NCBI GenBank assembly: GCA_004379135.1
Contig: NBNI01000006.1
Coordinates: 124,001-188,000, forward strand
Direction of reading: 5' to 3'
DNA length: 64,000 nucleotides
DNA from: Acidimicrobiales bacterium mtb01
GTDB lineage: Bacteria > Actinomycetota > Acidimicrobiia > Acidimicrobiales > Ilumatobacteraceae
In this document: piece by piece, positions 47,809-59,333 of the stretch
Layout of the letters: every line of letters starts with the position of its first letter
Position numbering within the stretch: position 1 is the first letter of the stretch
Notes under the pieces: model-generated
Database searches by the model: none
What the model saw: the letters and a program-made list of their open reading frames with translations, nothing else
Told to the model about the DNA's origin: nothing
Position numbers and translations under genes: made by a program

Positions 47809-49920
47809 GTGAGCCCGGCCGACTCGTTCCCGCAGCAGTACGCACGCACGCAGCGGCTCACGCTGGGCGAACCGCGCAATGTAATGGTGTCGCCCGACGG
47901 CGACCGCGTGGTGTTCTTGCGCAGTCGCGGCGGATCCGATCCGGTCAACTGCCTGTGGGTGATCGATGTCGCCACCGGTGTCGAACGACTCGTGGCCGAT
48001 CCGAAGGTGATGCTCGTGGCCGGAGCGGACGACGCCGATCTTCCTCCCGAGGAGAAGGCGCGGCGCGAACGACTGCGCGAAGGCGCCGGCGGCATCACGT
48101 CGTACGCGACCAATCGCGACATGACGACGTTCTGCTGCGCACTCGCGGGCCGATTGTTCGTGGGTTCGCTCGCGGGAGACGTGCGCGAACTGAGCGTCGA
48201 CGGCCCGGTGTTCGATCCGCGTCTCGACCCGACCGGCACGCGCATCGCGTACGTGAGCGGCCGCGCGCTGCGCATCGCCGAACTCGACGGTTCATCCCGC
48301 GAACTGGCCGGGCCCGCGGTGTTCGGTGAAGCCGACACGGTGTCGTGGGGATCGGCCGAGTTCATCGCCGCCGAGGAGATGGGTCGATACCGCGGCTACT
48401 GGTGGAACAAGGAAGGCACTCATCTCGCGGTGTGTCGCGCCGACGACGCGCGCGTGCCGCGTTGGTACATCGCCGATCCGGCCCATCCCGAACGCGCGGC
48501 CGCCGAACATCCGTATCCCGCCGCCGGAACGGTGAATGCCGATGTGACGCTGCACGTGTTCGCGGTTGATGATTCGTCGCGCGTCGACATCGACTGGGAT
48601 CGACGATCGTTCGAGTATCTCGCCACTGTGGGCTGGGCGGGCGACGACGTGCTGTTCTCGGTCGAATCGCGCGATCAGAAGTCGATGGTGGTGCATCGCG
48701 CCACGCGTGACGGAGCGGTGCGCGAAGTGTGGCGCGACGAGAGCGAGACGTGGGTCGATCTCGTGCCGGGTTCGCCGGTCGTTCTCGAGGACGGCCGTCT
48801 GGCAGCTGTGGCCGATCGCGACGGCTGGAAGCGATTGCTGGTCGAAGGCGCGGCTGTCACGCCCGCTTCCATCAACGTGCGCTCGATCGTGAGCACCGAC
48901 ACCCGTGGCGTGGTGATCGCCGGAAATTCGCCCGACCATCCCGAGGGCATGGGCGCGTGGCGCTGGTCGCTCGACGGATCGATCACCGCACTGACTCCCG
49001 CCACCGGGATCAACACGGTGTCGGTGGGTGGCGACACCGTCGTGACGCGTCGCGCGTCGATCTCCCTCGAACGAGCCGAGACCACGATCGTCCATCCGAA
49101 TCGAACGACGACGATCACGAGCCTGTCGGAGAAGCCCTTGGTTGCTCCGCGCGTCACGCTGTCGCGGCGCGGAACGCGTCGCGTTCCCACCGCGCTACTC
49201 CTCCCCCGCGATCACGAGCCGGGCACGAAATTGCCGGTGCTCATGGATCCGTACGGCGGGCCGCACGCGCAACGCGTGGTCGACTCGTATTCGGCGCACT
49301 GCACGTCGCAATGGTTCGCCGATCAAGGATTCGCCGTGATCGTGGCCGATGGTCGCGGCACACCCGCGCTCGGAACCGACTGGGAACGCAGCGTGCATCT
49401 CGATCTGGCGTCGGCGGTTCTCGACGATCAGGTGGACGCACTGCACGCGATCGCCGCCGACAATCCCGACATCGACCTCACGCGCGTGGGAATTCGCGGT
49501 TGGAGTTTCGGTGGCTATCTCGCCGCACTGGCCGTCATGCGCCGACCCGATGTGTTCCACGCCGCGGTGGCCGGTGCACCGGTCACCGAGTGGCGCCTCT
49601 ACGACACGCACTACACCGAGCGCTATCTCGGAAATCCGTCGATCGATCCGGGGCCGTACGACCGCACGTCGTTGCTCACCGACGCGGCGCTTCTCACTCG
49701 CCCGCTACTGCTCGTGCACGGCCTGGCCGACGACAACGTGGTGGCCGCGCACACTCTGCAGTTGTCATCGGCGTTGCTCGCCGCCGGCAAACCGCACGAG
49801 GTTCTTCCGCTGAGCGGCGTCACCCACATGACCCCGCAACCCGTCGTCGCCGAGAACCTCCTCCTCCACCAGCTCCACTTCTTGGAGATCTGGGTCGCGA
49901 ATCGGACAACCAGCGTCTAG
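47809..49920 (+). CDS. S9 family peptidase (dipeptidyl peptidase IV-like)
   Basis: A 703-residue protein without signal peptide, so probably cytoplasmic. An N-terminal beta-propeller (to about 450) includes EEMGRYRGYWWNKEG, where the Glu pair of DPP IV-like enzymes binds the free amino terminus. The C-terminal alpha/beta hydrolase has nucleophile GWSFGG, acid in HGLADDNV and His in GVTHM. The last ten codons lie inside palindrome 49889-49933, which supplies the tail after LEIW. GTG 47809 is chosen because the alcohol dehydrogenase ends just before it. Confidence 0.9.
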   Translation: MSPADSFPQQYARTQRLTLGEPRNVMVSPDGDRVVFLRSRGGSDPVNCLWVIDVATGVERLVADPKVMLVAGADDADLPPEEKARRERLREGAGGITSYATNRDMTTFCCALAGRLFVGSLAGDVRELSVDGPVFDPRLDPTGTRIAYVSGRALRIAELDGSSRELAGPAVFGEADTVSWGSAEFIAAEEMGRYRGYWWNKEGTHLAVCRADDARVPRWYIADPAHPERAAAEHPYPAAGTVNADVTLHVFAVDDSSRVDIDWDRRSFEYLATVGWAGDDVLFSVESRDQKSMVVHRATRDGAVREVWRDESETWVDLVPGSPVVLEDGRLAAVADRDGWKRLLVEGAAVTPASINVRSIVSTDTRGVVIAGNSPDHPEGMGAWRWSLDGSITALTPATGINTVSVGGDTVVTRRASISLERAETTIVHPNRTTTITSLSEKPLVAPRVTLSRRGTRRVPTALLLPRDHEPGTKLPVLMDPYGGPHAQRVVDSYSAHCTSQWFADQGFAVIVADGRGTPALGTDWERSVHLDLASAVLDDQVDALHAIAADNPDIDLTRVGIRGWSFGGYLAALAVMRRPDVFHAAVAGAPVTEWRLYDTHYTERYLGNPSIDPGPYDRTSLLTDAALLTRPLLLVHGLADDNVVAAHTLQLSSALLAAGKPHEVLPLSGVTHMTPQPVVAENLLLHQLHFLEIWVANRTTSV

Positions 49921-49933
49921 TTAACGACCCAGA
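49889..49933. repeat. Palindromic element, family 3 copy 2, overlapping both gene ends
   Basis: Outer stem TCTGGGTCG / CGACCCAGA is identical to that at 41525-41570, but the loop has diverged. Both convergent stop codons, TAG 49918-49920 and TAA on the other strand at 49921-49923, lie within it. It thus encodes the C-termini of the peptidase and of PrmC and probably terminates both transcripts. Confidence 0.8.
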
Positions 49934-50787
49934 ACGCCAAGGCGGGCGAGGAGGAGGCGGGGGCGGCCGGCCAGGTCACTTCGTACCTCGGCGTCCACCA
50001 ACCCGTGCTCACGCGCCAACGCCAACACGGCATCACCTTGTCGATGACCGATCTCGATCACCAACCAGCCACTCGGCTTCAACCATTCGCGCGCACCAGC
50101 CATGATCGACCGAACGTCGTCGAGGCCATCGTCACCAGCGAACAACGCCGACGCGGGCTCCCACTCGCGCACCGACTCGGCGACCTCGACGTCGTCGACC
50201 GCGATGTACGGCGGGTTCGACACCACCACGTCGAACGAACCACGCAACTCGCTCGATAGCGCATCCCACCACGAGCCCTGCGCGAATCGAACATTGGCGG
50301 CGGCCCGACCCAGACCGGCCGCGTTGGCCCGCGCCACGTCGAGTGCGTCGGTGGACGCATCGGTGAGCCAGATCTCGGTGTTGTCGATGGGCAGTTCGCT
50401 CGCGAGCGCCAAACCGATCGCACCCGATCCGGTCCCGAGGTCGGCCACCCGTCGCGGCGACACGCGCCGCGCGAACTCGATCGCCACCTCGGCCACGAGT
50501 TCGGTCTCGGGCCGCGGGATCAACACACGACGGTCGACCATCAACTCGACGCGACGGAACGACCACCGTCCCATCGCGTACGCGAGCGGCTCACCACCGC
50601 GATAGCGACCCACCATCTCGTCGAGGTGCTTCACCATGCGTTCGGTGGCTGGTTCGTCGAGCGCGGCCGTGAACTCGTCGCCATCGAGACCGCAGGCCGT
50701 CTCGCACAACCAGCGCGCGGCCGGACGATCGTCGAGAACCTTCGCGGTGTCGGCCCACAACTGCCGCCACGTGAGGTGCTCGGACAT
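49921..50787 (-). CDS. prmC: Release factor glutamine N5-methyltransferase
   Basis: A 288-residue SAM-dependent methyltransferase. Motif I is ADLGTGSGAIGLAL and the catalytic VVSNPPYI binds the Gln side chain. The N-terminal helical domain recognises release factors. It methylates the Gln of the GGQ motif in RF1, encoded directly upstream; the prfA stop is followed without gap by this ATG. The last residues come from the palindromic element. Confidence 0.95.
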   Translation of the reverse strand: MSEHLTWRQLWADTAKVLDDRPAARWLCETACGLDGDEFTAALDEPATERMVKHLDEMVGRYRGGEPLAYAMGRWSFRRVELMVDRRVLIPRPETELVAEVAIEFARRVSPRRVADLGTGSGAIGLALASELPIDNTEIWLTDASTDALDVARANAAGLGRAAANVRFAQGSWWDALSSELRGSFDVVVSNPPYIAVDDVEVAESVREWEPASALFAGDDGLDDVRSIMAGAREWLKPSGWLVIEIGHRQGDAVLALAREHGLVDAEVRSDLAGRPRLLLARLGVLGR

Positions 50788-51873
50788 TCAGTCTTCCTCG
50801 CCCGACAACTGGCGGGCGCGCTCGTCGTTGGCCAATGCGTCGATCACCGAGTCGAGATCGCCCGCGAGCACGTCGCCCAGGCTGTAGATGGTGAAACCGA
50901 TACGGTGATCGGTGAGGCGGTTCTCCTTGAAGTTGTAGGTGCGAATCTTCTCGCTGCGACCACCGCCGCCCACCTGCGAGCGTCGCTCGGCCGACATCTT
51001 CGCGTCCTGCTCCTCCTGCGCGGCCTTGAGCAGGCGCGAACGCAACACCGTCATCGCGCGAGCGCGGTTCTGGATCTGGCTGCGTTCGTCCTGCATCGAC
51101 ACCACGATGCCGGTGGGGATGTGCGTGATGCGCACCGCCGAGTCGGTGGTGTTGACGCTCTGGCCGCCGGCACCACTCGAGCGGAACACGTCGACCTGCA
51201 GGTCCTTGTCGTCGATCTGCACGTCGACTTCCTCGGCTTCGGGCAGCACCATCACCGTGGCCGAGGACGTGTGGATGCGCCCCTGGCTCTCGGTGACCGG
51301 AACGCGCTGCACGCGGTGCGGCCCGCCTTCGTACTTCAGGCGCGACCAGGCGTCGTCGCCGCGAATCACGAACGTGGCTTGATTGACACCACCCAGGTCG
51401 GACGGATCGAACGCGAGCGTCTCGGTCTTCCAGCCCCGACGACCCGCGTACGCGACGTACATGTCGTAGAGATCGCGCGCGAAGAGGTTTGCCTCCTCGC
51501 CTCCTTCGGCGCCGCGGATCTCGATGATCACCGGTCGGCCGTCGTTCGGGTCCTTCGGGAGGAGCAGAAGCTTCAGTTCTTCCTCGAGGCGAGCCACGTC
51601 GGATTCGGCCGCGAGCTTCTCGTCCTTCAACGACTCGCGTTCGGCGACGTCGTCGGTGAGCCCGAGCAGATCGGTGGCGGCCTGCGCATCGCTCCGGCGC
51701 GACTGGATGGTGCGAATGCACTCGACCACCGGACCGAGTTCCTTGTAGCGGCGCGACACATCGCGCAGACGTCGTTGATCGCTCACCACGTCGGGGTCGG
51801 AGAGCAGAGCCTCCATGGTGGCGTGTTCGTTCAGCAGCGCATCCCAACGATCGGAAGTGGACTGCTCGGCCAT
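50788..51873 (-). CDS. prfA: Peptide chain release factor 1
   Basis: A 361-residue RF1. The SSGAGGQSVNTTDSAV block contains the GGQ motif that triggers peptidyl-tRNA hydrolysis, and HRVQRVPVTESQGRIHTS surrounds the recognition domain with the PxT codon-reading tripeptide. The C-terminal NFKENRLTDHRIGF is also typical. Termination at UAA and UAG. It forms a transcription unit with prmC. Confidence 0.96.
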   Translation of the reverse strand: MAEQSTSDRWDALLNEHATMEALLSDPDVVSDQRRLRDVSRRYKELGPVVECIRTIQSRRSDAQAATDLLGLTDDVAERESLKDEKLAAESDVARLEEELKLLLLPKDPNDGRPVIIEIRGAEGGEEANLFARDLYDMYVAYAGRRGWKTETLAFDPSDLGGVNQATFVIRGDDAWSRLKYEGGPHRVQRVPVTESQGRIHTSSATVMVLPEAEEVDVQIDDKDLQVDVFRSSGAGGQSVNTTDSAVRITHIPTGIVVSMQDERSQIQNRARAMTVLRSRLLKAAQEEQDAKMSAERRSQVGGGGRSEKIRTYNFKENRLTDHRIGFTIYSLGDVLAGDLDSVIDALANDERARQLSGEED

Positions 51874-51885
51874 GACGATCCCAGG

Positions 51886-52887
51886 TTAGGGATATCGAAT
51901 GCCGACGATGCGCGCGGGATGAACGAGTCGCTCGGACAAACGCTGGGTGACCGGCGACGCGTCGCGTTCGGGAACGACGATCACCAGATCGGTGTCGGGA
52001 CGATCGCCACCGCACGCGGCGAGGCGCGCGTCGGCCGCGAACGGCACCACGTCGAGGTCGATGCCCGTGGAGAACACCGCGATCACGTCGCGACCATCGG
52101 TGTGGTTGCCGCGGGCGACGCACGGAATGGAGTCCTTCAGGTTGGCGCGCGGAACGGGCGGAGGCGCGGCAGCGAGAGTCGCGACGCCGATGAGCGACGG
52201 ATCGGCGAGGACCCGATCGCGCAACGCACGTTCGGCACCGAGGCGATTGAGCGGATGCGGATCGGCACCGGGCGAACGATGGGCGTCGACGACGCGCACG
52301 ATGCGCCGCAGCGACTCGGCGGTGGGAGTGTCGCCGTGCAGCATGCCGAACGCCTCGCGATCGTGTTCGCCCACTCCGACTTCGAGACGATGCACGCCGG
52401 TGTGCTGGTCGGTGACCGCCCGGCACACTTCGAGGCCGCGCACTTCGCCGGCCAACACGCCGTGTTCGATCGACGCCCGCGCACCGGCTTCGACGATGAT
52501 GCTCTCGAACGCCATGTGTTCGGGCGCGACGTCGCGCGGCTCGGGGAACGCTTCGGGAACCGCTTCGATGAGCGTGCGGTCGTCGCGATGCCACACCGTC
52601 ACGCGCGTATGGAACTGCGTGGCCCGCCGTGCGAGCAGACCCGTGGCGCTCGACGCGATGAGGTGGACCGTGTCGACCTCGTGGCGAGTGGCCCAGGCCA
52701 ACGCGGCACCGAGTCCGCGCGCGGGCTGATCATCGACCAGGACGAACGCTTGGTTGCCCGATGTTCCGGCCGCGCCGCGGCTGAGGCCGGTGGCGGCATC
52801 GAACGAGGAGACTCCGAAGTTGTCACGCGCCAACGCGGCGAGCGTGAGCGCGAGGAGTCGTTGGCGACGGTCGTCCGAGTCGGTCAT
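51886..52887 (-). CDS. Conserved-looking protein of unknown function
   Basis: A 333-residue soluble protein between rpmE and prfA. The N-terminal part has AFVLVDDQPARGLGAALAWA and VDTVHLIASSATGLLARRA, alternating strands and helices like an alpha/beta domain, possibly nuclease-related. The C-terminal part ends LVIVVPERDASPVTQRLSERLVHPARIVGI. I do not recognise the family. Position in a translation operon hints at a role in RNA or translation but is only context. ATG 52887 starts at MTDSDDRRQ. Confidence 0.7.
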   Translation of the reverse strand: MTDSDDRRQRLLALTLAALARDNFGVSSFDAATGLSRGAAGTSGNQAFVLVDDQPARGLGAALAWATRHEVDTVHLIASSATGLLARRATQFHTRVTVWHRDDRTLIEAVPEAFPEPRDVAPEHMAFESIIVEAGARASIEHGVLAGEVRGLEVCRAVTDQHTGVHRLEVGVGEHDREAFGMLHGDTPTAESLRRIVRVVDAHRSPGADPHPLNRLGAERALRDRVLADPSLIGVATLAAAPPPVPRANLKDSIPCVARGNHTDGRDVIAVFSTGIDLDVVPFAADARLAACGGDRPDTDLVIVVPERDASPVTQRLSERLVHPARIVGIRYP

Positions 52888-52948
52888 CGCTCGAACTGGT
52901 GGCGTTTCAACGCGGGAGCCGCGACCAATGCGCGACCAGAGGCCCGAA

Positions 52949-53179
52949 CTACTTCTTGGCCGCGGACTTCTTGGTGGTGCGGTCGCCGTAGCGCTTGTTG
53001 AAGCGCTCGACGCGTCCACCGGTGTCGACGAGCTTCTGCTTGCCCGTGAAGTACGGGTGGCACTCGTTGCACAGTTCGACGTTGAGAGAACCGGTGATGG
53101 TGGAACGGGTCTCGAAGTTGTTGCCGCACGAGCAACGAACCGTCACGGTCTCGTACTTCGGATGGATCTCGGCCTTCAT
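52949..53179 (-). CDS. rpmE: Ribosomal protein bL31, zinc form
   Basis: A 76-residue protein. Cys16, Cys18, Cys37 and Cys40 (RCSCGN and LCNECHPYF) form the zinc site, so this is the C+ form used when zinc is sufficient. The tail has extra Lys. AGGAAG precedes ATG 53179. It lies between rho and prfA, the common bacterial position. Confidence 0.96.
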   Translation of the reverse strand: MKAEIHPKYETVTVRCSCGNNFETRSTITGSLNVELCNECHPYFTGKQKLVDTGGRVERFNKRYGDRTTKKSAAKK

Positions 53180-53281
53180 GGTTCTTCCTTCGTGCACCCG
53201 GTTTTCGGGACTCGGTGAGTGTATCGGCGGGGGTCGGGCGGGCCACCGGGCGGACCGGGCCCCGCACCCTCCCCCACCAGG

Positions 53282-55135
<1,854 letters not shown>

Positions 55136-55236
55136 GTGAACCTGCTTTCGAACGAGGGGAAGAGGAGGGGGCGAATGAACAGCCCCCGGCGATCCCTCGG
55201 GGAGGCACTCGGCGCGACAAATCGGCAACCGGAGCG

Positions 55237-55276
55237 GTTCGGGATTCCGAACGACTCCGACCCTAGCCAGGGTCGG
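55237..55276. other. Two hairpins in the thrC-rho intergenic region
   Basis: GTTCGG / CCGAAC with a 4-base loop (55237-55252) and CCGACCCT / AGGGTCGG with a 4-base loop (55257-55276) stand next to each other in the 198 bases between thrC and rho. On the minus strand they are in the rho leader and could serve as thrC terminator or in Rho autoregulation; no T-run follows. Confidence 0.4.
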
Positions 55277-55333
55277 GACCTCCGACAACGCATCCGGCTC
55301 GAGAAAGGGCCGAAATAGCCCCTCTACCTGGGG

Positions 55334-56707
55334 TCAGCGACGAGCCACTGAGCGCACGTAGGCCTGAATGGCGGCCAGATCGTTGGGCAGTGGATGGGTG
55401 CGCTCGGGGCGGCTGAACAGATCGGCCAGGTGCTCGGGCAGCGTCGGACGCACGCCGGTGGCGCGCTCGACCGCGTCGGGGAACTTGGCCGGATGGGCGG
55501 TGGCGAGAGTGACCACCGGAACCCCGGGCGCCTTGCGCTGACGCGTGGCCGACACACCGACCGCTGTGTGCGGGTCGATGAGCATGCCCGTCTGCTCGTA
55601 CACGTCGCGCATGGTGGCGAGGGTTACGTGGTCGTCGCAACGCGCGGCGCGGAACGACGGTGCGATCCAGCGCTCGTATTGATCGGGCTCGACACCCATG
55701 CGGCCAGACGAACGGAACTGCGACATCTGCTCGGCGGTGGCACCACCGTCGCGATCGTTCATCTCGAACAGCAACCGTTCGAAGTTGGACGACACCTGGA
55801 TGTCCATCGACGGGCTGAGCGTGGGCACCACGCCCGACGCGACCATCGACTGCGAATCGAAGAAGCGCGTGAGGATGTCGTTGGTGTTGGAGCCGACGAT
55901 CAACGAGTCGACCTCGGCGCCCATCTCGCCCGCGATCCAGCCGGCCAACACGTTGCCGAAGTTTCCGGTGGGGACGCTGAAGCACACAGGCTGTCCGCCC
56001 AGCGCATCGATGGCGGCCACGTAGTACACGACCTGGGCCATGACGCGCGCCCAGTTGATGCTGTTGACCGCCGACAGGTTGAGCTCGGTGCGGAAGGCCG
56101 TGTCGTTGAACATGGCCTTCACGAGGTCCTGGCAGTCGTCGAACGTGCCGTCGACGGCCACGGTGTGCACGTTGGGTGCGTCGACTGTGGTCATCTGCTT
56201 GCGCTGAACGTCGCTCACCCGGCCCTGCGGATAGAGGATGACGATGTCGACGTTGTCGCAACTCTTCACGCCGTCGATCGCGGCCGATCCGGTGTCGCCA
56301 CTGGTGGCCCCCACGATCATGACCCGCTCGTTGCGCTGCTTGAGAACGTGATCGAACAATCGGCCGACCAATTGCAGAGCCACGTCCTTGAACGCGAGCG
56401 TCGGGCCATGGAACAACTCCATGATCCATTCGTCGGTGTCGATCTGAACGAGCGGAACCGTGGCCGGATGGCGGAAGGTTCCGTACGCCTCGCGACACAT
56501 CGCGAGCAGAGCGGCCGAATCGATCTCGTTGCCGATGTACGGCTGCATCACGGCGTGCGCGAGTTCGGCGTAGCCACCGAGCGGAAGCTCGGGCAGCGGC
56601 GGGTACTCGGCGGGAACGTACAAGCCGCCGTCGGTCGCGAGACCGGCGAGCAGAACGTCGTTGAACCCGAGTTCGGGAGCCCGACCGCGCGTGGAGACGT
56701 ATCGCAT
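55334..56707 (-). CDS. thrC: Threonine synthase
   Basis: A 457-residue PLP enzyme of the long (fungal/enteric) type. The PLP Lys is in HGPTLAFKDVALQ, phosphate contacts are in GATSGDTGSAAI, and VPTGNFGNVLAGW is the glycine loop. It converts O-phosphohomoserine to threonine. It follows hom by 8 bases. Homoserine kinase (thrB), which in mycobacteria lies between thrC and rho, is absent here. Confidence 0.96.
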   Translation of the reverse strand: MRYVSTRGRAPELGFNDVLLAGLATDGGLYVPAEYPPLPELPLGGYAELAHAVMQPYIGNEIDSAALLAMCREAYGTFRHPATVPLVQIDTDEWIMELFHGPTLAFKDVALQLVGRLFDHVLKQRNERVMIVGATSGDTGSAAIDGVKSCDNVDIVILYPQGRVSDVQRKQMTTVDAPNVHTVAVDGTFDDCQDLVKAMFNDTAFRTELNLSAVNSINWARVMAQVVYYVAAIDALGGQPVCFSVPTGNFGNVLAGWIAGEMGAEVDSLIVGSNTNDILTRFFDSQSMVASGVVPTLSPSMDIQVSSNFERLLFEMNDRDGGATAEQMSQFRSSGRMGVEPDQYERWIAPSFRAARCDDHVTLATMRDVYEQTGMLIDPHTAVGVSATRQRKAPGVPVVTLATAHPAKFPDAVERATGVRPTLPEHLADLFSRPERTHPLPNDLAAIQAYVRSVARR

Positions 56708-56715
56708 GGGCGCGC

Positions 56716-58017
56716 TCAGGATCCGATGACGCGCAGGATGGTTCCGACTTGCTGCACGACGTCGAGGTCGCGCAGTTCGCGCACGGTGGCCTGAACGTCG
56801 GACTCCTTGGCCACGTGCGTGATGAACACCAGACGGGCGCCGGCGCCGCTTCCCTCTTGCTCGGCCGCGCGGATGCTCACACCGTGGCGCGCGAACGCAC
56901 CGGTGACGGCGTGCAGCACACCTGGCTTGTCGGCCACGTCGAGTGACAGCAGATACTCGGCGCTCGTTTCGTCGATCGGCTGGATGTGCGCCTTGGCGAA
57001 CGATCCGATGGTGCCGTGCGTGCCCTTGCCGAGGTTGACCGCGGCGTCGATGACATCGCCCAACACGGCACTGGCCGTGGGGAATCCACCGGCGCCGCGT
57101 CCGTAGAACATGAGCGAGCCCACGGCGCCGCCCTCGACGAACACGGCGTTGTAACTCTCGCGCACGCTGGCGAGCGGATGGTTGTTGGGAACCATGGCCG
57201 GGTGCACGCGCACGGCGATGTCACCGTTGGCGTCGCGCTCGGCGATGCCGAGCAACTTGACGACGTAACCGAGACGCTTGGCGACCGCGATATCGGCGGC
57301 CGACACGCGACTGATGCCTTCGTGGTACACGTCGCCGGCGACGACCTTGGCGCCGAACGCGATCGATGCGATGATCGCGGCCTTGGCTCCGGCGTCGAAC
57401 CCTTCGACGTCGGCCGTTGGGTCGCGCTCGGCGAAGCCGAGACGCTGCGCTTCGGCGAGAGCGGCTCCGTAGTCGGCGCCCTCTTCGGTCATCTTGGTGA
57501 GGATGAAGTTGGTGGTTCCGTTGATGATGCCCATCACCCGGGTCACCGGTTCGCCGCGGAGACTTTCGCGCAGGGCGCGGATGACGGGAATGCCACCGGC
57601 GACGGCGGCTTCGAACAGAAGATCGACACCGGCCGAATCGGCGGCGGCGAACAACTCGGTACCAACGTTGGCGAGCAGTTCCTTGTTGGCGGTGATCACG
57701 GGCTTGCCGTTTGCAAGGGCGGTGGAGATGAGTTCGCGCGCGGGCTCGATGCCGCCGATCACCTCGACGACGAGATCGACATTGGGATCGGCCACCACCG
57801 CGTGCGCATCACGGGTGAGGAGACCGTCGGGCAGAACGACGTCGCGCTCGCGCGAGATGTTGCGCACGGCCACCGCCACCACCTGCAGGCGCACACCGGT
57901 GCGCGCCTCGATGCTGGTGGACTGCTGTTCGATGAGCTTCACGAGGGCGGCGCCGACGTTGCCGCACCCGAGCACGCCCACGCGAACGACTCGACCCTTG
58001 TTCTCCACGGTTGTCAC
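56716..58017 (-). CDS. hom: Homoserine dehydrogenase
   Basis: A 433-residue enzyme. Rossmann loop GVLGCGNVGAAL, catalytic region GIINGTTNFILT and ADVEGFDAGAKAAI, and a C-terminal ACT domain (DVADKPGVLHAVTGAFARHG) for threonine feedback. It reduces aspartate semialdehyde to homoserine. GTG 58017 follows lysA by 11 bases. Confidence 0.96.
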   Translation of the reverse strand: MTTVENKGRVVRVGVLGCGNVGAALVKLIEQQSTSIEARTGVRLQVVAVAVRNISRERDVVLPDGLLTRDAHAVVADPNVDLVVEVIGGIEPARELISTALANGKPVITANKELLANVGTELFAAADSAGVDLLFEAAVAGGIPVIRALRESLRGEPVTRVMGIINGTTNFILTKMTEEGADYGAALAEAQRLGFAERDPTADVEGFDAGAKAAIIASIAFGAKVVAGDVYHEGISRVSAADIAVAKRLGYVVKLLGIAERDANGDIAVRVHPAMVPNNHPLASVRESYNAVFVEGGAVGSLMFYGRGAGGFPTASAVLGDVIDAAVNLGKGTHGTIGSFAKAHIQPIDETSAEYLLSLDVADKPGVLHAVTGAFARHGVSIRAAEQEGSGAGARLVFITHVAKESDVQATVRELRDLDVVQQVGTILRVIGS

Positions 58018-58028
58018 GGTGTAACAGG

Positions 58029-59333
58029 CTACGGGAGATCGAGGCGGACGAGGTCGTCCATTGTCTCGCGGCGCACCACCGCACGGGCTTTGCCATCGGT
58101 GGCGAACACCACCGCCGGTCGCGGCACCTTGTTGTAGTTGCTGGCCATCGAATGCCCGTAGGCGCCGGTGACCGCTGTTGCCACGAGGTCGCCCACCTTC
58201 ACGCCGGACGGAAGGTCGGCGTCGAAGATGAGGACGTCACCGCTCTCGCAGTGCTTGCCCACGATGCGCGCCGACTCGGTTCGATCGGCCGCCACGTTGC
58301 TCACGTCGAACGCTTCGTAACCGCTTCCGTACAGAACCGGACGCGGGTTGTCGCTCATTCCGCCATCGACCGACACGTAACGCCGCACGCCGGGGATCTC
58401 CTTGACGGTGCCCACGCGATACACGGTGATCGCGGCGCTCGCCACGATCGAGCGACCGGGCTCGACGAACACCGCCGACTTGATACCGATCGAACGGCAC
58501 GCATCGAGCAGCACATTGCCCCACGAGGCGATGGTCGGAGCTTCCTCGTCCTCGGTGTAGGCGACACCGAGTCCGCCGCCGAGCGTGAGTTCGGGGAAGT
58601 CGTACGGCGCGGCGAAGCGCGACATCACGTCGGCCGCCTTGGCGAACGAATCCACCGCGAACACGTTGGAGCCGATGTGGCAGTGCACACCCACCAGTTC
58701 GCCGCAACCGAGCCGTTGGATGAGTTCGATCGCGCGGGCGGCGTCGCCGTTGGCCAGGTTGAAACCGAACTTCGAATCGTTCTGACCGGTCGCGATGTAT
58801 TCGTGCGTGTGCGCTTCGACTCCCGGGGTCACGCGTACCTGCAGACGCGGCAGCGGATGGCCGTCGCGGCGCAACGCATCGAGACGATGGATCTCGTCGA
58901 ACGAATCGACGACGATGTGGCGCACACCGGGGCGCTTCTGCGAGTCGCGGCCCGCGTCGAGCGCCATCTCGAGTTCTTCCATGCTCTTGTTGTTGCCGTG
59001 CAGAACGCAGCGATCGGCCGGCACACCCGCGTTGAGCGCCACGAACAACTCGCCGCCGGTGGCGACGTCGATGAGAAGTCCTTCATCGTGGGCCAAGCGC
59101 GCCATGGCCGTGCACAAGAACGCCTTCGACGCGTAGATCACGCGATCGACTCCGAAGGCCGACACCGCCTCGCGGCAGCGAGCCCGCAAGTGCGCCTCGT
59201 CGTACACGAAGAGTGGCGTGCCGAACTGCGCGGCCAGGTCGTCGACGCGACAACCGGCGATCGACAACGACCCGTCGGCCTCCACCCGCGCGTTGTCGGG
59301 CAGCAACCGCATGGGTACCGGACGCGGACTCAC
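58029..59333 (-). CDS. lysA: Diaminopimelate decarboxylase
   Basis: A fold-type III PLP enzyme of about 434 residues. The PLP Lys is in VIYASKAFLC, HCHIGSNV and TLGGGLGVAY bind the phosphate, and the second-domain CESGDVL contains the partner-site Cys. It makes lysine from meso-diaminopimelate. GTG 59333 overlaps the argS stop by GTGA; ATG 59312 is possible and close to where homologues begin. Confidence 0.95.
   Translation of the reverse strand: MSPRPVPMRLLPDNARVEADGSLSIAGCRVDDLAAQFGTPLFVYDEAHLRARCREAVSAFGVDRVIYASKAFLCTAMARLAHDEGLLIDVATGGELFVALNAGVPADRCVLHGNNKSMEELEMALDAGRDSQKRPGVRHIVVDSFDEIHRLDALRRDGHPLPRLQVRVTPGVEAHTHEYIATGQNDSKFGFNLANGDAARAIELIQRLGCGELVGVHCHIGSNVFAVDSFAKAADVMSRFAAPYDFPELTLGGGLGVAYTEDEEAPTIASWGNVLLDACRSIGIKSAVFVEPGRSIVASAAITVYRVGTVKEIPGVRRYVSVDGGMSDNPRPVLYGSGYEAFDVSNVAADRTESARIVGKHCESGDVLIFDADLPSGVKVGDLVATAVTGAYGHSMASNYNKVPRPAVVFATDGKARAVVRRETMDDLVRLDLP

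Noticed and set aside
50626-53001. 791-codon plus-strand open frame
   Set aside because: Antisense shadow of prfA and the neighbouring unknown gene; no signature or start context.
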